Shown in pieces: positions 62,467-64,000 of a stretch of DNA of 64,000 nt. Origin of the DNA: Maioricimonas rarisocia (lineage in GTDB: Bacteria > Planctomycetota > Planctomycetia > Planctomycetales > Planctomycetaceae); contig NZ_CP036275.1 of NCBI RefSeq assembly GCF_007747795.1, positions 4,890,001-4,954,000 of the forward strand. The letters are read 5' to 3'. The notes under the pieces were generated by a model. The model was given only the letters and a program-made list of their open reading frames with translations. It ran no database searches and was not told where the DNA came from. How positions within the stretch are numbered: the stretch's first letter is position 1; each line of letters starts with the position of its first letter. The translations under genes and the position numbers were made by a program.

Positions 62467-62530
62467 TGTCATCCCTTCATCCCCTGTCCGGTTCCAGACT
62501 CCCGCGAACGCCGTATGCGGCTCAGCGAAG

Positions 62531-63301
62531 TTACTGTCCGTTGAATTCTTCCGAGGCCCGGCGGGCTCCCTCGCGAACAATCTCGCCGATCACTTCAAAC
62601 TCATCGTCCCGCACGCGGGAGGAGGGCCCGGCGATCGTGATGGCAGCCACCGCGGCCCCATGCCGGTCGAGCAGGGGAGCGGCAACACAATGAATCCCAT
62701 CCATCCCTTCGGCCCGGTCGACGGCAAACCCGCATGCGCGAACGCCGGCCAGTTCCTGTCGAAAGGCCCGTCGTGTGGTGATCGTCGTGTCGGTGAAGGG
62801 TTTGAAGCGGATGCGGCCCAGCAGCGATTCCTGCTCGTCATCTGGCAGAAAGGCCGCGATCGCCTTCCCCGGTGCACAGCTGTAACAGGGACAGCGGGCA
62901 CCAATGTCTGCGGAGTATTTGAACGGGTGAGCGGCCAGCAACTGTTCAATGATAACCATCTCATCATCGATCAGGCAGCACAAGTGCGTCGTCTCTCCCG
63001 TCGCCTGCCGGATCGTCCGCATGGCCGGCAGGGCACACTCGGTCAGCGCGTGTTCGCGGCCCCGGGGCTGTCCGAGCAGCAGGAAGCGATTCGTAAGAAA
63101 GAATCGACGCGACCGCTCATCCCGCGAGAGATACCCCAGGCGAACCAGCGTCCTCGTGATTCGCAGAGCCGAGGCCCCTGGAAACTGCAACGCGTCCGTC
63201 AGCTCACTGAGCGTCGCTCCGTCGGGACGCTCGGCCAGCAGTTCCAGGATCGCCAGCCCCCGCTGCAGGCTGGCGGCTTCTCCTCGGACGGTCTCACTCA
63301 T
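62531..63301 (-). CDS. IclR-family transcriptional regulator
   Basis: ATG at 63301 gives 256 residues. The N-terminal winged helix-turn-helix (about residues 8-65) has [24 protein letters not shown] split by the usual turn, and the C-terminal effector-binding domain starts near [20 protein letters not shown] and contains [17 protein letters not shown] and [19 protein letters not shown], all IclR hallmarks. It is divergent from the alpha/beta hydrolase at 63464, with a perfect palindrome between them. It lies 64 nt upstream of the DUF1553 gene on the same strand and may be in the same transcript. Effector unknown. Confidence 0.93.
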   Translation of the reverse strand: MSETVRGEAASLQRGLAILELLAERPDGATLSELTDALQFPGASALRITRTLVRLGYLSRDERSRRFFLTNRFLLLGQPRGREHALTECALPAMRTIRQATGETTHLCCLIDDEMVIIEQLLAAHPFKYSADIGARCPCYSCAPGKAIAAFLPDDEQESLLGRIRFKPFTDTTITTRRAFRQELAGVRACGFAVDRAEGMDGIHCVAAPLLDRHGAAVAAITIAGPSSRVRDDEFEVIGEIVREGARRASEEFNGQ

Positions 63302-63330
63302 TGCACGCCCCGTCAATTTCAGATGTGGCA

Positions 63331-63352
63331 TTGATTTCAGCATTGAAATCAA
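63331..63352. promoter_or_regulatory. Candidate IclR operator
   Basis: TTGATTTCA (63331-63339) and TGAAATCAA (63344-63352) are perfect inverted arms with spacer GCAT, 30 nt upstream of the regulator start and 112 nt before the divergent hydrolase. A partial extra half-site, TCAATTTCA, lies at 63313-63321. Symmetry and position fit autoregulation and control of both genes. Confidence 0.65.
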
Positions 63353-63463
63353 CAGAGCCGGATGCGTCAAGGCGAATACAACCGAAGTCCGAAATCGGAC
63401 GCCAGGACATCGCTGCTGCGGTTTTCGCGAGACCTCCACGCCGGTGGCGGGGTTTAGACAGTC

Positions 63464-64000
63464 ATGAGAGCCCTCATCGCACTGCTGCTTCTCGCGACCT
63501 CCGTCAGCGCCGCCGAGATGCAGGTCCACCGTGACCTGTCCTACGTGGAGCGAGGCACAGCCAGGCAGTCACTCGACCTGTACGCCCCGGCCGACGGTCG
63601 CGACCGGCCCGTCCTGATCTGGATCCACGGTGGCGGCTGGCGGATCGGCGACAAACGGAACGTTCAGCTGAAGCCGCAGGCCCTTGTCGAGCACGGCTAC
63701 GTCTTCGTCTCGGTCGGATACCGGTTCGTACCGGACGTGGATCTCGACGCCATGGCCGGAGACATTGCCGCGGCGATACGCTGGGTTCACGATCACGCCC
63801 GGGAGTACCGTGGTTCACCCGATCACCTGTTCATCGCCGGGCACTCTGCAGGAGCCCATCTGGCGGCACTTGTCTGCACGAATGAGCGTTACCTTGCAGA
63901 AGCGGGACTGACGCTGGGCGACATCTCCGGTTGCATTCCCGTCGACACGGCTGCCTACGACGTGCCGGAACTGCTGAAGTCACGCCGCCGTCGTCGCTCA
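63464..64000 (+). CDS. Secreted alpha/beta hydrolase (esterase), 3' end missing
   Basis: The frame starts at ATG 63464 and is open to the window end, giving 179 residues. A short Sec signal ([17 protein letters not shown]) precedes the esterase fold: oxyanion motif HGGGW and nucleophile elbow GHSAG (Ser near residue 125). This pattern belongs to the HSL/BD-FAE group of carboxylesterases, often acting on feruloyl or acetyl esters of plant polysaccharides in planctomycetes. It is divergent from an IclR regulator and probably controlled by it. The acidic and His residues of the triad lie beyond the window. Confidence 0.88.
   Translation, partial: MRALIALLLLATSVSAAEMQVHRDLSYVERGTARQSLDLYAPADGRDRPVLIWIHGGGWRIGDKRNVQLKPQALVEHGYVFVSVGYRFVPDVDLDAMAGDIAAAIRWVHDHAREYRGSPDHLFIAGHSAGAHLAALVCTNERYLAEAGLTLGDISGCIPVDTAAYDVPELLKSRRRRRS

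Overview
The window looks like chromosomal DNA of a planctomycete (Planctomycetota, order Planctomycetales-like). It is GC-rich, and it carries several families typical of that phylum: a PSCyt1/DUF1549/DUF1553 cytochrome-like protein followed by a DUF1501 protein, WD40-tailed Ser/Thr kinases with a paired ECF sigma factor, ASPIC/UnbV-FG-GAP (CRTAC1) proteins, DUF3179, short secreted proteins I know only from planctomycetes, and REP-like hairpins in gene gaps. No tRNA, rRNA or CRISPR array was seen. The assignment is by gene content and was not checked by a database search.

Layout. (1) 1-2791: the 3' end of korA, then korB (2-oxoglutarate:ferredoxin oxidoreductase) and a translationally coupled unknown protein. 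(2) 2860-6798: an LRR lipoprotein, a two-domain acetyl-xylan-esterase-like hydrolase and an SGNH hydrolase. (3) 6936-12795: a MarR regulator with palindromic candidate operators, an RND adaptor, an unusually large RND pump and a terminator. (4) 12892-19132: uup (ABC-F), hemG (protoporphyrinogen oxidase) and a Ski2-like helicase. (5) 19268-21180: a full-length group IIC intron with its reverse transcriptase, inserted directly after the terminator of the rplM-rpsI ribosomal operon (21246-22477). (6) 22654-26038: glycosyltransferase, glutamine amidotransferase and M28 peptidase. (7) 26277-29973: a Tyr-rich small secreted protein, guaA and a DUF3179 protein flanked by two copies of a dispersed repeat.

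(8) 30171-36445 (minus strand): a CRTAC1 protein and a membrane-anchored pentaheme cytochrome fused to a TPR-like region, probably one redox operon, then a small secreted protein and an NHL propeller. (9) 36806-40596: ppdK, its terminator, a heptamer microsatellite and a tandem array of a roughly 420-bp non-coding unit carrying REP-like hairpins. (10) 40734-46835: a lipoprotein, a double-BON protein, a basic/acidic small protein, a secreted nitrilase-family enzyme, VOC and DUF3052-like proteins and a small Tat/lipoprotein. (11) 47078-54642: an ECF sigma factor, a WD40 Ser/Thr kinase and a WD40-caspase protein in one orientation; this is the strongest candidate for a little-described signalling or cell-fate system. 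(12) 54988-64000: a P1B-type ATPase without a metal-binding domain, the DUF1501 and DUF1553 pair, an IclR regulator with a perfect 22-bp palindrome upstream, and a divergent alpha/beta hydrolase cut by the window end.

Most long open frames opposite these genes are GC-driven shadows and are left out. Starts were moved downstream of the longest open frame where a signal peptide, a ribosome-binding site or family conservation supported it.
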